41,881 nucleotides of DNA. Source: Thermodesulfobacteriota bacterium. Lineage in GTDB: Bacteria; Desulfobacterota_D; UBA1144; Nemesobacterales; CSP1-2. The first letter of the stretch is position 1. Each line of letters starts with the position of its first letter. The translations under genes and the position numbers were made by a program. The stretch is taken from positions 1 to 41,881 of the forward strand of contig DATMAT010000031.1 of NCBI GenBank assembly GCA_035559815.1, given 5' to 3'. This document shows, in pieces, positions 24,535 through 33,721 of this stretch. The notes under the pieces are model-generated. The model did not search any database, was not told the origin of the DNA, and saw only the letters and a program-made list of their open reading frames with translations.

Positions 24535-26040
24535 ATGATTTTGAGAGACCTGGTCAAAGGAGCAGAGATAAAGGAGATTCTGGGCGGTGATAATCTGGAA
24601 ATTTCCGGTATAACTTACAACTCTGAAGAGGTCCGCGACCGGTTTCTCTTCGTCGCTATAAGAGGGGAGAAGGCAGACGGGCATACCTACATAGGCTCGG
24701 CTGTAAAAAACGGGGCAGGGGCGATACTGTTGGAGAAGGTTCCAGAGAATAGCTTTGGTAGCGTCTCGATAGTTCGAGTGCCGGATACGAAGTCTGCACT
24801 TGCCACTATCTCTGCAAACTACTACCGCCATCCCACAAAGGGGCTTACTCTAGTGGGCGTAACCGGAACTAATGGAAAAACAACTGTAAGTTATCTCTTG
24901 GAATCAATTTGGGAGGCGGAAGGAAAAAGCTCAGGGGTGGTGGGAACGATTGAATACCGCTACATGGGAAAGAAAACCCCAGCGCCCATGACTACTCCTG
25001 AATCCCTGGACCTGATGAAGTTGTTGAAGGATATGAAAGACTCCGGGACGGAGTATGTGGTGATGGAGGTTTCTTCCCATGCCCTGGATAGAAAAAGGGT
25101 GTCAGCCTGCCACTTTGATGCGGCTATATTCACGAACCTTACTCAGGATCATCTCGATTATCATGTAAACATGGAAAATTATTTTGAGGCAAAAAAAAGA
25201 TTGTTCACGGAGGTTCTAGAGGCAAGCGAGAAGAGGAAGAAGTTTGCTATAATAAATCTCGACGATGCATATGGAGCGAGAATAGCCAAGTGCTCGGCCG
25301 GAGAAGTAATATCCTTCTCCACTAAATCTAGCTCTGCGGCTGTTCATGCGGAGAGGGCGACTATCAATGAGCAGGGGATTTGGGCCGATGTAAATACACC
25401 CTGGGGAAGAATTGAGCTTCATTCAAAACTCTTTGGTATTCATAACCTCTCTAATATGCTGGCGGCGTCCGCCACTGCGCTTTCTCTGGGAGCATCGCCT
25501 TCATCCGTGGAAAGTGGGGTTTCGAGAATAATCTCGGTCCCGGGAAGGCTGGATAGGGTGGAGAATACAAAGGGAATAAACGTGCTCGTAGACTATGCCC
25601 ACACCCCGGATGCACTCAAGAATGTGTTATCGGCGGTCAGGCCGCTTACGCCCGGTAGCCTCATACTGGTCTTCGGCTGCGGTGGAGATAGAGACCCGCT
25701 AAAAAGACCGGTGATGGGAAGAATAGGAAGGGAGCTTTCCGATGTGCTCATTGTAACCTCGGACAACCCGCGCACCGAGTCTCCTGACAGCATTATAGAC
25801 CAGATAGAAAGAGGGGTTTTTGAAGCGGTCGACGCTCGAAAAAGCTATTTCCGGGTCACGGACAGGCGTCAGGCCATAGAGAAGGCCATTAGAATTGCCC
25901 AGAGGGGTGACACGGTGCTCATAGCGGGAAAAGGGCATGAGGATTATCAGATTTTGGGGACAAAAAAAATCCACTTCGATGATAAGGAAGTGGCGAGGGG
26001 AATACTATCGGAGATAGATAAGGAAGAATGCTTAAACTAA
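24535..26040 (+). CDS. murE: UDP-MurNAc-tripeptide synthetase MurE (meso-DAP type)
   Basis: A 501-residue Mur ligase. The ATP site is GVTGTNGKTT (108-117), the carbamylated-lysine region lies near AKKRLFTEV, and YAHTPDALKNVL (354-365) is conserved. The DNPR motif at 410-413 (TSDNPRTESP) marks enzymes that add meso-diaminopimelate rather than lysine, so the peptidoglycan is probably of the DAP type. It adds the third residue to UDP-MurNAc-L-Ala-D-Glu. Its 3' end overlaps murF by 13 bp. Confidence 0.97.
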   Translation: MILRDLVKGAEIKEILGGDNLEISGITYNSEEVRDRFLFVAIRGEKADGHTYIGSAVKNGAGAILLEKVPENSFGSVSIVRVPDTKSALATISANYYRHPTKGLTLVGVTGTNGKTTVSYLLESIWEAEGKSSGVVGTIEYRYMGKKTPAPMTTPESLDLMKLLKDMKDSGTEYVVMEVSSHALDRKRVSACHFDAAIFTNLTQDHLDYHVNMENYFEAKKRLFTEVLEASEKRKKFAIINLDDAYGARIAKCSAGEVISFSTKSSSAAVHAERATINEQGIWADVNTPWGRIELHSKLFGIHNLSNMLAASATALSLGASPSSVESGVSRIISVPGRLDRVENTKGINVLVDYAHTPDALKNVLSAVRPLTPGSLILVFGCGGDRDPLKRPVMGRIGRELSDVLIVTSDNPRTESPDSIIDQIERGVFEAVDARKSYFRVTDRRQAIEKAIRIAQRGDTVLIAGKGHEDYQILGTKKIHFDDKEVARGILSEIDKEECLN

Positions 26041-27425
26041 ACTGGGTCTTGAGTTCTATAAATGGAGAACTTGTAGATAGGCAAAATTCTCCATCTCTAC
26101 CCAAATTGGAGAATTTATCCTTTTCCGGGGTCTCCACCGATTCCAGAAGGATAAGAAAGGACGAACTCTTCTTTGCTCTTAGCGGGGATAACTTTGATGG
26201 TCACGACTTTGTCTCCGAGGCTTTAGATAAAGGGGCAAAAGGCGCGGTGGTGGAAAGGATAGTTGGGGGTATAAAGACAAATGGGAAAGTGCTCATAAAA
26301 GTTCCCTCTACACTCAGGGCTTTCGGAGACCTCGCCTCGGCGTGGAGAAGGAGCTTCGTTGACCTAAAGCTGGCCGCTATCACCGGCTCTAACGGTAAGA
26401 CAACCACCAAGGAGATGGCCTGGAGCATCCTCTCGGTCAAATTCTGTGTGCTCAAGAACACGGACAATTTGAACAACCTGGTCGGCCTTCCCATGACCCT
26501 ACTGAGAATTGCCGAGAGCCACGAGGCCGCCGTGGTAGAACTCGGAATGAATGAGTTTGGCGAGATACAAAGACTGGCGGAGATTGCACTCCCGGACACC
26601 GGGGCGATCACCAACATTGGCCGAGCCCATTTGGAGAAGCTAGGGGGAATAGAGGGCGTGGCCAAAGCAAAAGGAGAACTGGTAGAGGCATTCACCGAGC
26701 ACAACACATTTGTAGTGAATATGGACGACCCCTGGGTTCGAAAAATTGCCGAAGGTGCCAGGTGTAAGAAGATTACATTCGGAGTAAATTCCCCGGGAGT
26801 GGACATCTCCGCCAAAAACATTAGCCCGGTTGATTTTTCGGCAATCAGGTTCAATATGATCGTCGGTGAGAGTGACTTCCCGGTGAGAATAAGGGGAATA
26901 GGGCTCCATAACGTGATGAATGCGCTCTGCGCCGCGGGAGTGGGTTTGTCTTTAGGGTGTAGCCCTGATGAAATTCAGGCCGGACTGGAAAGATTCACCC
27001 CGGCCTACATGAGGCTTGAGGTTATGGATACCCCGTTTGGTTTCAAGATCATAAACGACGCCTACAATGCCAACCCCGACTCGATGAGGAGAGGAATAGA
27101 GGAACTGGCCAGGCTCAGGGGAAAAGGCAGGGCAATAGCAGTGCTCGGAGACATGCTGGAACTCGGGGAAATGAGCGAGAACGAGCACGTGGCCTTGGGA
27201 CAGTTTCTTGCGGAAAAGGAGCTGGACTTCGTTATCACCCGGGGTAGATATGGAACGGATATTCTTCGTGGAGTTGATGGTAAAATCGAAGGAACATTTG
27301 TGGAAAGTCATGAGGAGGCGGCAGAGGTGCTTATAAGGATGGCTAAGCCCGGCGACTTGGTGTTGATAAAGGGCTCGCGAGGGATGAGGATGGAAGACAT
27401 AATTAGGAGGCTTTTTGAGAGGTAG
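26028..27425 (+). CDS. murF: UDP-MurNAc-tripeptide:D-Ala-D-Ala ligase MurF
   Basis: A 465-residue Mur ligase with the N-terminal UDP-binding domain (FSGVSTDSRRIRKDELFFAL, 32-51), P-loop TGSNGKTTT (119-127) and a C-terminal domain containing INDAYNANPDSM. It adds D-Ala-D-Ala to complete the pentapeptide. No ddl gene is present in this window to supply the dipeptide. The start lies inside the end of murE (13-bp overlap), implying coupled translation. Confidence 0.97.
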   Translation: MLKLNWVLSSINGELVDRQNSPSLPKLENLSFSGVSTDSRRIRKDELFFALSGDNFDGHDFVSEALDKGAKGAVVERIVGGIKTNGKVLIKVPSTLRAFGDLASAWRRSFVDLKLAAITGSNGKTTTKEMAWSILSVKFCVLKNTDNLNNLVGLPMTLLRIAESHEAAVVELGMNEFGEIQRLAEIALPDTGAITNIGRAHLEKLGGIEGVAKAKGELVEAFTEHNTFVVNMDDPWVRKIAEGARCKKITFGVNSPGVDISAKNISPVDFSAIRFNMIVGESDFPVRIRGIGLHNVMNALCAAGVGLSLGCSPDEIQAGLERFTPAYMRLEVMDTPFGFKIINDAYNANPDSMRRGIEELARLRGKGRAIAVLGDMLELGEMSENEHVALGQFLAEKELDFVITRGRYGTDILRGVDGKIEGTFVESHEEAAEVLIRMAKPGDLVLIKGSRGMRMEDIIRRLFER

Positions 27426-27433
27426 CTCACGAT

Positions 27434-28543
27434 ATGCTTTATTTTCTCTACTTGCTGAAAGGGGATTTTATATTATTCAACGTTTTCAAATACATTACGT
27501 TTCGCTCTTTTGGAGCGGGTGTAACCGCTTTTTTGATAAGCATCGTCCTGGGAAAGGCATTCATAGATTTTTTGAGTAAAAAGCAGTTCAAGGAGAACAT
27601 CCGTTCAGACGGTCCTCCTGGTCATCAATCTAAAGCCGGCACTCCAACTATGGGAGGGGTGTTTATAGTTATAGCCATAGCCGCCTCGACACTTCTTTGG
27701 GCCAACCTGACCAGTGAAGTGGTATGGTTCGTGCTGGCTTTCACCGTCGGCTATGGAGCGATTGGTTTTACCGATGACTGGTTAAAGCTATCGCGCGGGA
27801 GAGGGATGCGGGCAAAGGTCAAGTTCTTCTTGCAGATTGTCCTGGCGGTCATCTTTGTCTTGTTATTGATAATGGAGAAGAAGGGATTCACCATGTCGCT
27901 CCGGGTTGACCAGATTGCCTATTACCCGTTTACTTCGGTGGTTTTTCCTTTTTTCAAAAAAGGGGTTTTAATGCTCGGGTGGTTCTACATACCGTTTGCA
28001 ATTTTGGTCCTGGTAGGTGCATCGAACGCGGTGAACCTTACCGATGGTCTCGATGGTCTGGCTATCGGCGCGATATCCGTTACCGCAGCAACCTACATAG
28101 TTTTCGCTTATCTTTCCGGACACGTAGAATTTTCGAGATACCTGCAAATTCCCTATATCTCAGAAGGGGGAGAGCTGGCGGTCTTTCTAGCGGCGGTAGG
28201 GGGTGCCTGTCTCGGATTTCTCTGGTACAACTCCCATCCCGCTCAGGTATTCATGGGTGATGTTGGCTCGCTGGCATTGGGGGCGGCTATCGGCTCAGTT
28301 GCGCTCATAATTAAGCAGGAAATCCTACTGATCTTGGTGGGTGGTCTTTTCGTTATGGAGACCGTTTCGGTAATTATTCAGGTGCTTTCCTTCAAGCTGA
28401 CTGGCAAGAGGGTTTTCCGCATGGCTCCGTTGCATCATCATTTTGAGTTGAACGGCTGGCCTGAATCGAAGGTGGTCATAAGGTTCTGGATAATTTCTCT
28501 GGTGCTTTCTCTGGTGGCGCTTTCTACCCTGAAGCTCAGATAG
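27434..28543 (+). CDS. mraY: Phospho-MurNAc-pentapeptide transferase MraY
   Basis: A 369-residue integral membrane enzyme with about ten transmembrane helices, making lipid I from UDP-MurNAc-pentapeptide and undecaprenyl phosphate. Signature elements: KAGTPTMGG (67-75), the acidic pair D114-D115 in GFTDDWLKL, NLTDGLDGLA (201-210), and the late MAPLHHHFELNGWPE motif. The N-terminus MLYFLYLLKGDF is typical, supporting the ATG at 27434, 8 bp after murF. Confidence 0.97.
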   Translation: MLYFLYLLKGDFILFNVFKYITFRSFGAGVTAFLISIVLGKAFIDFLSKKQFKENIRSDGPPGHQSKAGTPTMGGVFIVIAIAASTLLWANLTSEVVWFVLAFTVGYGAIGFTDDWLKLSRGRGMRAKVKFFLQIVLAVIFVLLLIMEKKGFTMSLRVDQIAYYPFTSVVFPFFKKGVLMLGWFYIPFAILVLVGASNAVNLTDGLDGLAIGAISVTAATYIVFAYLSGHVEFSRYLQIPYISEGGELAVFLAAVGGACLGFLWYNSHPAQVFMGDVGSLALGAAIGSVALIIKQEILLILVGGLFVMETVSVIIQVLSFKLTGKRVFRMAPLHHHFELNGWPESKVVIRFWIISLVLSLVALSTLKLR

Positions 28544-28558
28544 ACTTTGCTGGTGTTT

Positions 28559-28578
28559 AGGCCTCCTGATGGGGGCCT
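28559..28578 (+). terminator. Short GC-rich hairpin between mraY and murD
   Basis: AGGCCTCC (28559-28566) pairs with GGGGGCCT (28571-28578) over 8 bp with one G-T pair and a TGAT loop, followed by TAAAATC rather than a T-run. It lies in the 174-bp mraY-murD gap, the longest in the cluster, and could act as an attenuator or RNA-processing site. Weak as a terminator. Confidence 0.35.
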
Positions 28579-28717
28579 TAAAATCTTGACTAAGAGGATA
28601 AGGGGAAAACCAAATCCATATAAGTGGGAGCATCTAACCCCGAAGGCGGGAGATGGAGGATATTTATCTAGTCAGGGAGTCGAGTTGAATAAAATATTAC
28701 GGAGCTCAAAGACGTAG

Positions 28718-30049
28718 ATGGAATTAGATGGAAGAAAAGTAGTGGTTGTTGGTCTGGGCAAAACTGGTATTGAAACCGTCAGATTCTTGCTCAAAAAAGG
28801 CGGAGAGATAAGGGCAAGCGACATTAACCATCTGCAAAAGCTCTCCCAGGATGTAAAGGCGTTCATGGAATCTGGGGTAAGAATAGAATCCGGCGGACAC
28901 CAAGAGGAAACCTTTTTGTGGGCTGACACCATAGTGCTCAGCCCGGGCGTACCATTTAATATTCCACCGGTTAAGAAAGCCTTGGCCAAGGGCATAGAGG
29001 TTATGAGCGAATTGGAGCTTGCCTCCAGGTTTATCAAGAAACCGATAATTGGAATAACCGGCTCTAACGGAAAGACCACCACTTCGACCCTCGTGGCCCG
29101 GATTCTAGGAGCATCCGGGAAAAGGGTATTTCTTGGCGGAAATATCGGCACCCCTTTAATTCAAATTGCCGGGGAGGATGAAGGATTTGACCTTCTGGTG
29201 CTCGAACTAAGCAGCTTCCAGCTTCAAGGCGTGTCCACGTTTAGACCACACATAGGAATACTCCTTAATATATCTCCTAATCATCTCGATCATCATGAGA
29301 GTTTTGAAGAGTATGTGAACGCCAAGCTCATGCTCTTTTCTAACCAGGGCCCGGATGACTGGGCAATATATAATCTTGATGACCCGGTGGTAGAGACCAG
29401 CTCTTTAAATAAATTAAAGTCCAGAAAGATTCCTTTTGCAAAAACACCTGCCGAGGGCGGGGTATTTTTTGACGGCAACTGTGTCCGGTTCATGGGTGAA
29501 ATCTACGACATAAAAGGCATGAAACTTCCGGGGATTCATAACGTCGAGAATGCCATGGCTGCCATAGCATCGACCCGGGTCTTAGGGTGCAAGCCGGGGT
29601 TGATAGAGCGGGAGATATTGGAATTTGTTCCCCTTCCTCATAGGATTGAATTCGTCCGTGAGGTTAAGGGGGCAAGGTTTTACAACGATTCGAAATCAAC
29701 CAGCCCTGGAGCCACACTCAAGGCACTGGAAAGTTTTTCTTACCCCATAATTCTCATAGCCGGTGGAAAGGATAAGGGGGTTAGCTATGGGATTCTCCGG
29801 GATGAAATCAAGAGAAAGGTAAAGCTACTCATACTTTTTGGTGAGTCCCGGTCGAGAATGAAAAGAGAACTGGGAGAAGTGGTTAACACTGTCCTGGCCA
29901 GTTCACTTGATGAGGCAGTAGAATTGGCGGTTAAGAACATGGGTGAAGGGGATACCGTTCTTTTTTCACCCGGTTGTTCCAGCTTCGATATGTTTAGCTC
30001 CTACGAAGAAAGAGGAGGGAGATTCAAGCAGATTGTCCAAGATATTTAA
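28718..30049 (+). CDS. murD: UDP-MurNAc-L-alanine:D-glutamate ligase MurD
   Basis: A 443-residue Mur ligase: N-terminal Rossmann motif GLGKTG (12-17), ATP site GSNGKTTT (115-122), then SSFQL and LNISPNHLDHH of the central domain, and NDSKSTSP in the C-terminal part. It adds D-glutamate to UDP-MurNAc-L-Ala in the cytoplasm. A 174-bp spacer separates it from mraY. Its last 17 bp overlap the proposed ftsW start. Confidence 0.97.
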   Translation: MELDGRKVVVVGLGKTGIETVRFLLKKGGEIRASDINHLQKLSQDVKAFMESGVRIESGGHQEETFLWADTIVLSPGVPFNIPPVKKALAKGIEVMSELELASRFIKKPIIGITGSNGKTTTSTLVARILGASGKRVFLGGNIGTPLIQIAGEDEGFDLLVLELSSFQLQGVSTFRPHIGILLNISPNHLDHHESFEEYVNAKLMLFSNQGPDDWAIYNLDDPVVETSSLNKLKSRKIPFAKTPAEGGVFFDGNCVRFMGEIYDIKGMKLPGIHNVENAMAAIASTRVLGCKPGLIEREILEFVPLPHRIEFVREVKGARFYNDSKSTSPGATLKALESFSYPIILIAGGKDKGVSYGILRDEIKRKVKLLILFGESRSRMKRELGEVVNTVLASSLDEAVELAVKNMGEGDTVLFSPGCSSFDMFSSYEERGGRFKQIVQDI

Positions 30050-31145
30050 TTTTGAAGGAAAAGGTTACGACGTAGGAATAATCGTGTCGGTGGTGTTCCT
30101 CTCGGCGATGGGTATGTTGATGGTGTATAGCACCAGTTCAATATACGCGCTCGAACAATATGGAGACCCCAGCTATTTCCTGAAACGCCACGCCATATAT
30201 CTTCTCGTCGGCATGTTCGGCATGTTTATTTTGATGAGCCTAGACTATCAAATCTTGAGGAGGTTCGTCTATCCTGCTTACATATTTGGCCTCATTATTC
30301 TGGTATTGGTGCTCATCCCGGGAATAGGCGAGGAGGTTGGTGGAGCAAGGAGATGGATAGACCTAGGCCCGGGTAGTTTTCAGCCCTCAGAGATAGCCAA
30401 ATTTCTCCTAGTTCTATATCTAGCCCATTCTATCACTAAAAAAAAGGATAAGATGGACAGCTTTTCCGTGGGTTTTATATCGCACCTTCTGATAGCCGGG
30501 GCATATATATTGCTAATCCTTCTTGAACCAGACTTTGGCATGGTGGTAATACTCTTTACCATGCTCTTTGGCATGCTTTTTATCGGAGAAGTTAGGGTTG
30601 GTTACCTGATAGCTTCGGGGGTGATTTCCGTCATCCTCATGGTCTTGGCGGTGATGGACCAAAGCTACAGAATGAAGCGTATAATATCTTTCCTTAATCC
30701 CTGGGAGGATCCCCTGGGTTCCGGATACCAGGCGGTTCAGTCTTTCGTAGCCTTTGGCCTGGGTGGTATAGTAGGTACGGGACTGGGGGACAGCACCCAG
30801 AAGTTGTTTTTTCTTCCCCAGGCACATACCGATTTTATTTTTTCCATAATCGGCGAGGAGCTGGGTTTTATCGGTGTGCTCTCGATCATTGTCGCTTTTG
30901 GATTTCTGGTGGTCAGGAGTCTCCGGGTAGCACTGAAGGCACCGGACCTTTTCGGTTGCTACCTGGTATTTGGTTGTATAATGCTGGTCGCTCTTCAGGC
31001 CGGCATCAATATGGCTGTGGCCGTCGGACTTTTTCCGATCAAGGGACTCACTCTTCCTTTCATAAGCTACGGAGGGACATCGCTGGTGAGCAGTTTGGGG
31101 GCGATGGGAATAATACTGAGCGTATCAAGAAAGGGATTAAAATGA
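30033..31145 (+). CDS. ftsW: Division glycosyltransferase FtsW (SEDS family)
   Basis: A roughly 370-residue SEDS polymerase with about ten transmembrane helices. Typical motifs: MLMVYSTSS in the first helix, FLKRHAIYL, RRWIDLGPGSFQPSE, FIFSIIGEELGF, and LPFISYGGTSLVSSL near the C-terminus. It polymerises septal glycan with FtsI. The frame is open to 29943 inside murD, but homology begins near LSKIFNFEGKGYDVG, so a TTG at 30033 is proposed; AGGAGGG at 30013-30019 lies 13 nt upstream, rather far. The stop overlaps the murG start (ATGA). Confidence 0.93.
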   Translation: MSKIFNFEGKGYDVGIIVSVVFLSAMGMLMVYSTSSIYALEQYGDPSYFLKRHAIYLLVGMFGMFILMSLDYQILRRFVYPAYIFGLIILVLVLIPGIGEEVGGARRWIDLGPGSFQPSEIAKFLLVLYLAHSITKKKDKMDSFSVGFISHLLIAGAYILLILLEPDFGMVVILFTMLFGMLFIGEVRVGYLIASGVISVILMVLAVMDQSYRMKRIISFLNPWEDPLGSGYQAVQSFVAFGLGGIVGTGLGDSTQKLFFLPQAHTDFIFSIIGEELGFIGVLSIIVAFGFLVVRSLRVALKAPDLFGCYLVFGCIMLVALQAGINMAVAVGLFPIKGLTLPFISYGGTSLVSSLGAMGIILSVSRKGLK

Positions 31146-32227
31146 AAGTGATAATCGCTGGAGGAGGAAGCGGGGGGCATGTATTTCCAGCGTTCTCCAT
31201 CGCCGAAGAGATTCGGAGAAGAAATCCAGGACACGCGGTTCTTTTCGTAGGAACAAAACAGGGGTTAGAAAAAAAAACCCATTTGCCCCCGGGTTGTGAG
31301 CTGGAGTATATAAGCTCGAGTGGAATAATGGGCAAAGGGGTATCTAAGGGCTTGAAAGCAGCCGTCCTGGCTTTTAAAGGCCTCTTCGAATCTATATCCA
31401 TAATTAAAAAATTCGGCCCGGATGTAGTATTGGGTGTGGGGGGTTATGTATCCGGTCCGGTAGTTTTCGCCGCATTACTTCTCTCCGTACCCACTGCTAT
31501 TTGTGAGCAGAACTCAGTACCCGGAGTTACAAATCGTATTCTAGGACGGTTCGCAAAAAAGATATTTGCTTCGTTTGAGGAAAGTGTTAAATTCTTTCCC
31601 AGAAAGAAAACTATGGTCGTTGGAAACCCGGTGAGAAGTGAGATATTGCACGGCGGCAAACTAAACACAGCGGGGAAGGGCCTGATTAACATTCTTGTTT
31701 TTGGTGGTAGCCAGGGGGCGCGTAGGCTCAATCTTTCGGTGCCTAAGGCATTTGCAATCTTAGGTCGACGTGATGTTGCGATAATTCATCAGACCGGACA
31801 AAACGATATGGAGGACGTAAAAAAAACATACGAGTGGTATGGCATCCAAGCGGAGGTAATACCTTTTATCGAGGATATGGCCAAGGCATATGGGCGAGCT
31901 GATTTGGTGATTGGAAGGGCTGGCGCGGGCACCATCGCCGAGGTTACAGCGCTGGGAAAACCTTCGATCCTTGTGCCTTATCCCTTTTCGGCGTACAATC
32001 ATCAGATGGAGAATGCGATGATCATGAAGAACGCCGGAGCAGCAGTGGTTGTCGAAGACGAAGATGCAGTGCCGGAAAAATTGGCTCATGTTCTGAATAA
32101 CCTGCTGAAAGGCGATATACTTAAAGAGATGGGAATCAAAGCGAGGGAACTGGGCAAGCCGGAAGCGGCAAAAAAAATCGTCGACGAGGTTTATAAACTG
32201 GCCGGAGTAAATATTAATCAAGAATGA
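31142..32227 (+). CDS. murG: Lipid II synthase MurG
   Basis: A 361-residue GT28-family transferase that adds GlcNAc to lipid I on the inner face of the membrane. The N-terminal glycine loop IIAGGGSGGHVFPA, the GGYVSGP segment, the EQNSVPGVTNR motif, and the C-terminal GRAGAGTIAEVTALGKPSIL with PYP are present. The frame extends upstream into ftsW, but the ATG at 31142 overlapping the ftsW TGA matches the family start exactly. Confidence 0.97.
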   Translation: MKVIIAGGGSGGHVFPAFSIAEEIRRRNPGHAVLFVGTKQGLEKKTHLPPGCELEYISSSGIMGKGVSKGLKAAVLAFKGLFESISIIKKFGPDVVLGVGGYVSGPVVFAALLLSVPTAICEQNSVPGVTNRILGRFAKKIFASFEESVKFFPRKKTMVVGNPVRSEILHGGKLNTAGKGLINILVFGGSQGARRLNLSVPKAFAILGRRDVAIIHQTGQNDMEDVKKTYEWYGIQAEVIPFIEDMAKAYGRADLVIGRAGAGTIAEVTALGKPSILVPYPFSAYNHQMENAMIMKNAGAAVVVEDEDAVPEKLAHVLNNLLKGDILKEMGIKARELGKPEAAKKIVDEVYKLAGVNINQE

Positions 32228-32230
32228 TAC

Positions 32231-32340
32231 TAGAAATTTCAAATCTCAAATCACCAATATCAAACAACATTCAATCCCTGAATTCCGAATGTTCGGTATT
32301 TGGAGTTTTATCTGTTTGCAATTTGATATTTGATCATTGG
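32231..32340. repeat. Inverted AT-rich repeat between murG and murC
   Basis: GAAATTTCAAATCTCAAATCACCAATATC (about 32236-32264) is mirrored by GCAATTTGATATTTGATCATTGGAGC (about 32318-32343). Repeats of the AAATTTCAAATC / GATATTTGATCATTGGAG type occur as intergenic elements in environmental genomes. Its right end supplies the GGAG (32339-32342) that may serve as the murC Shine-Dalgarno. Confidence 0.5.
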
Positions 32341-32353
32341 AGCTTGTTCTAGA

Positions 32354-33721
32354 ATGTACGGACGAATTAAGGAAATACATTTCATCGGCATAGGCGGAAT
32401 AGGGATGAGCGGTATAGCCGAGGTTCTCCTGAACATGGGCTACAGTGTGACTGGCTCCGACCTTAAAAGAACGGAGATAATAGAGAGGTTGGAACGGCTC
32501 GGGGCATCGATATATATAGGCCATGCTCCGGAAAATATAAAGGCCCCCGATGTCGTGGTAACTTCTTCTGCTATAAACAAGAATAACCCGGAGGTTCTTC
32601 AGGCCAAATCGAAAAAGATACCGATAATTCCCAGGGCGGAGATGCTCGCCGAGCTGATGAGGCTAAAATATGGCATAGCCGTTGCCGGGAGCCATGGGAA
32701 GACTACCACCACGTCCATGATCTCCACCGTCCTGGATTATGGGGGCTTTGACCCGACTATCGTGGTCGGGGGTAAAGTGAAAACGCTGGGCAGTAACGCT
32801 CATCTTGGAAATGGAAATTTTATGGTGGTAGAGGCTGACGAGAGTGACGGCTCTTTTCTGATGCTTTCACCGGTGATAGCGGTGGTCACAAATATTGATA
32901 GAGAACATCTCGATTATTACGAGAATATAATCCATCTCCAGGATGCGTTCTCTGATTTTCTGAATAAGATACCGTTCTACGGGCTGGCCGTTCTCTCTGC
33001 AGACTGTCCCCGGGTTAAATCGATCATCCCCAATTTCAGGAAGAGGCTGGTTACATACGGGTTTTCGCCACAAGCGGATTTCCGGGCCGAAGAAGTTATA
33101 GTCAATGGATTTGAAACCACTTTCCGGGTTTCGTACCGGGATTCATTCTTAGGCCAAGTTAAGCTCCACGTTCCCGGTAGGCACAATGCGGAGAATGCGC
33201 TTGCCTCTTTTGCCGTGGGGATGGAGCTGGGTATGAGCTTCGAGCGCATAAGGGATGGACTGGCCGAGTTTAGAGGGATAGATAGGAGGCTTCAGGTAAA
33301 AGGAGAGCAGAAAGGTGTATTAATCATAGACGACTACGGGCATCATCCGGAAGAGATAAGGGTAACTTTAAGAGCGCTCAGAGAATCTTTCTCCAGGAGA
33401 CTGGTGGTAGTTTTCCAGCCTCATAGATATACCAGAACTCATCTTCTATTCGATGATTTCGTGAAGGTTCTCAAGGAGACCGATGTGCTTTTAATTCTGG
33501 ATATATATGCGGCAGGCGAAGCACCAATAGCCGATGTAAGTTCGGAGAAGCTGGCCGAAGCTATAAAAAAGGCCGGACATAACGGCGTGTTCTACGTGGG
33601 CAAAATGGATGAGGCCGTCGACCATGCTTTGAGAATATTAAGACCGGGGGATATTGTTCTGACCCTCGGTGCAGGAAATGTATGGACTTTGGGGGAGAAG
33701 ATGATGAAGGAGATTTCATGA
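32354..33721 (+). CDS. murC: UDP-MurNAc:L-alanine ligase MurC
   Basis: A 455-residue Mur ligase that adds the first amino acid. It shows IGIGGIGMSGIAEVL (11-25), P-loop GSHGKTTTT (112-120) with the His typical of MurC, EADESDGSF, and DDYGHHPEEI in the C-terminal domain. The start is the ATG at 32354 (MYGRIKEIHFIG), with GGAG at 32339-32342; the frame is open a few codons further upstream into a repeat. The stop overlaps the murB start by 4 bp. Confidence 0.97.
   Translation: MYGRIKEIHFIGIGGIGMSGIAEVLLNMGYSVTGSDLKRTEIIERLERLGASIYIGHAPENIKAPDVVVTSSAINKNNPEVLQAKSKKIPIIPRAEMLAELMRLKYGIAVAGSHGKTTTTSMISTVLDYGGFDPTIVVGGKVKTLGSNAHLGNGNFMVVEADESDGSFLMLSPVIAVVTNIDREHLDYYENIIHLQDAFSDFLNKIPFYGLAVLSADCPRVKSIIPNFRKRLVTYGFSPQADFRAEEVIVNGFETTFRVSYRDSFLGQVKLHVPGRHNAENALASFAVGMELGMSFERIRDGLAEFRGIDRRLQVKGEQKGVLIIDDYGHHPEEIRVTLRALRESFSRRLVVVFQPHRYTRTHLLFDDFVKVLKETDVLLILDIYAAGEAPIADVSSEKLAEAIKKAGHNGVFYVGKMDEAVDHALRILRPGDIVLTLGAGNVWTLGEKMMKEIS

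Noticed and set aside
26201-26854. 217-codon minus-strand ORF inside murF
   Set aside because: Ser/Thr-rich low-complexity translation typical of antisense frames; murF is unambiguous.
30956-31141. 62-codon N-terminal extension of murG
   Set aside because: Lies inside ftsW coding sequence and does not resemble MurG; the ATG at 31142 fits the family.
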